Origin: Lutibacter maritimus
GTDB taxonomy: Bacteria > Bacteroidota > Bacteroidia > Flavobacteriales > Flavobacteriaceae
Assembly (NCBI RefSeq): GCF_900116115.1
Contig: NZ_FOZP01000008.1
Span: forward strand, 131,501 to 195,500
DNA: 64,000 nt
Direction of reading: 5' to 3'
The first letter of the stretch is position 1; each line of letters starts with the position of its first letter. The notes under the pieces were generated by a model. It was not told where the DNA came from, searched no databases, and saw only the letters and a program-made list of their open reading frames with translations. The translations under genes and the position numbers were made by a program. This document shows positions 63,456 to 64,000 of this stretch, in pieces.

Positions 63456-64000
63456 ATGAAACACGGAATAGTAACAGGAAGTAGCAGAGGTATTGGTTTG
63501 GCAACAGTTGAGTTGTTGACCAAACATTCAAATTTTAAGGTGATTGGCTCTTCTACTTCAGGAAATCATCTATTAGATAACGTTAATTTTAAATGCTTTA
63601 AACTTGATTTAGCTAATAGCGATTCTATTGCTGAATTTGTAGAGAATTTAGGCGATGTAAAACTTGACTTTTTAATCAACAATGCAGGAATATTACTAGA
63701 AAAATGGGATGAGTCAAATATTAATATGCGGCAGTTAAAAAATACTTTTGATATTAATTTTTTTGGAACAATCGAGTTAACTGAAAAACTTTTACCATTA
63801 TTAAATAAAGAAGCTCATATAGTAAACATTACTTCTGATTGGGGATCTTTTAGTGAACAGAATTTTGATGCTTTTCAGCCACATTATAAAATGTCTAAAG
63901 CAGCTTTAAATATGTATACTAAATTATTAGCAAAAAGATTAGATAACAAAGAGATAACAGTTTCATCACTAGATCCAGGATGGACACAGACAGATATGGG
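63456..64000 (+). CDS. Short-chain dehydrogenase/reductase, 5' part only
   Basis: An ATG at 63456 opens a frame that runs off the window end without a stop (about 181 codons seen). It begins MKHGIVTGSSRGIGLATVELL with the TGxxxGxG cofactor motif, followed by LDFLINNAG, the catalytic serine in NITSDWGSF, the YKMSK (Tyr-x3-Lys) motif and SLDPGWTQTDMG. It is therefore a classical SDR that reduces or oxidises an unknown carbonyl or alcohol with NAD(P)(H). It follows the NTF2-like gene by 22 bases. Confidence 0.92.
   Translation, partial: MKHGIVTGSSRGIGLATVELLTKHSNFKVIGSSTSGNHLLDNVNFKCFKLDLANSDSIAEFVENLGDVKLDFLINNAGILLEKWDESNINMRQLKNTFDINFFGTIELTEKLLPLLNKEAHIVNITSDWGSFSEQNFDAFQPHYKMSKAALNMYTKLLAKRLDNKEITVSSLDPGWTQTDM

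Overview
The window is chromosomal DNA of a low-GC member of the Bacteroidota, most likely family Flavobacteriaceae. Support comes from A-rich translation starts without Shine-Dalgarno sequences, repeated TAnnTTTG (-7) promoter elements, and a typical flavobacterial order (dapA, ferritin, bamD, rpoZ, coaBC, DUF4835, recN, fabI). The genus cannot be fixed from sequence alone.

Layout. 1-9.6 kb is housekeeping: the end of a methyltransferase, an exported lysozyme-like protein, the dapF-GNAT-mltG operon, a Deg/HtrA protease, a long GAPDH, ligA and a TauE-type permease. 9.7-10.7 kb holds a degenerate M23-like exported protein. 10.8-23.4 kb is the most unusual part, a sulfur-respiration-like cluster. 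Its members are a Crp/Fnr regulator, a cysteine-bearing porin, two exported double-rhodanese proteins, two membrane-anchored rhodanese-like proteins that lack the rhodanese cysteine but end in the same KKKKKPAEGGC tail, two YeeE/YedE half-transporters, a PsrC/PsrB/PsrA-type molybdoenzyme, and a divergent 12-heme cytochrome c. 23.4-27.2 kb has YhhN, DoxX, GMP reductase and a split 5'-nucleotidase. 27.3-35.2 kb is the conserved core listed above. 35.3-39.1 kb is an EtfB-EtfA-acyl-CoA dehydrogenase operon. 39.2-52.5 kb holds a glycosyltransferase, clpC, gyrA, a TPR protein, an NlpC/P60 hydrolase, a thiolase, a flavoprotein and a 7TM-HD phosphodiesterase. Three tRNA genes (Ser, Pro, Arg) follow at 52.56-52.83 kb. 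From 53.5 kb to the end lies accessory material: DUF4386, amidohydrolase, a broken serine hydrolase, a tautomerase, an ABC ATPase, an ABC permease fused to an M1 peptidase, an alpha/beta hydrolase, GNAT, an NTF2-like protein and a truncated SDR.

How the sulfur cluster may work (inference). A porin would admit sulfur oxyanions or sulfane sulfur. Exported rhodaneses and the anchored GGC-tailed proteins would hand sulfane sulfur around the periplasm, the YeeE/YedE pair would move thiosulfate, and the Tat-exported molybdoenzyme with its Fe-S and NrfD-type subunits would couple the chemistry to the quinone pool, possibly with the 12-heme cytochrome. Two promoters in the cluster carry FNR-like 5-N4-5 boxes (ATGAY-N4-ATCAT) at exactly the same distance from their -7 elements, so the cluster-encoded Crp/Fnr protein may co-regulate both operons.

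Other points of note are a serine hydrolase whose catalytic SxxK serine codon is an amber stop, GTTAA repeats phased at 10-11 bp upstream of the HtrA gene with a near copy at 53.05 kb, and an AAACGTTT palindrome inside the gap promoter.
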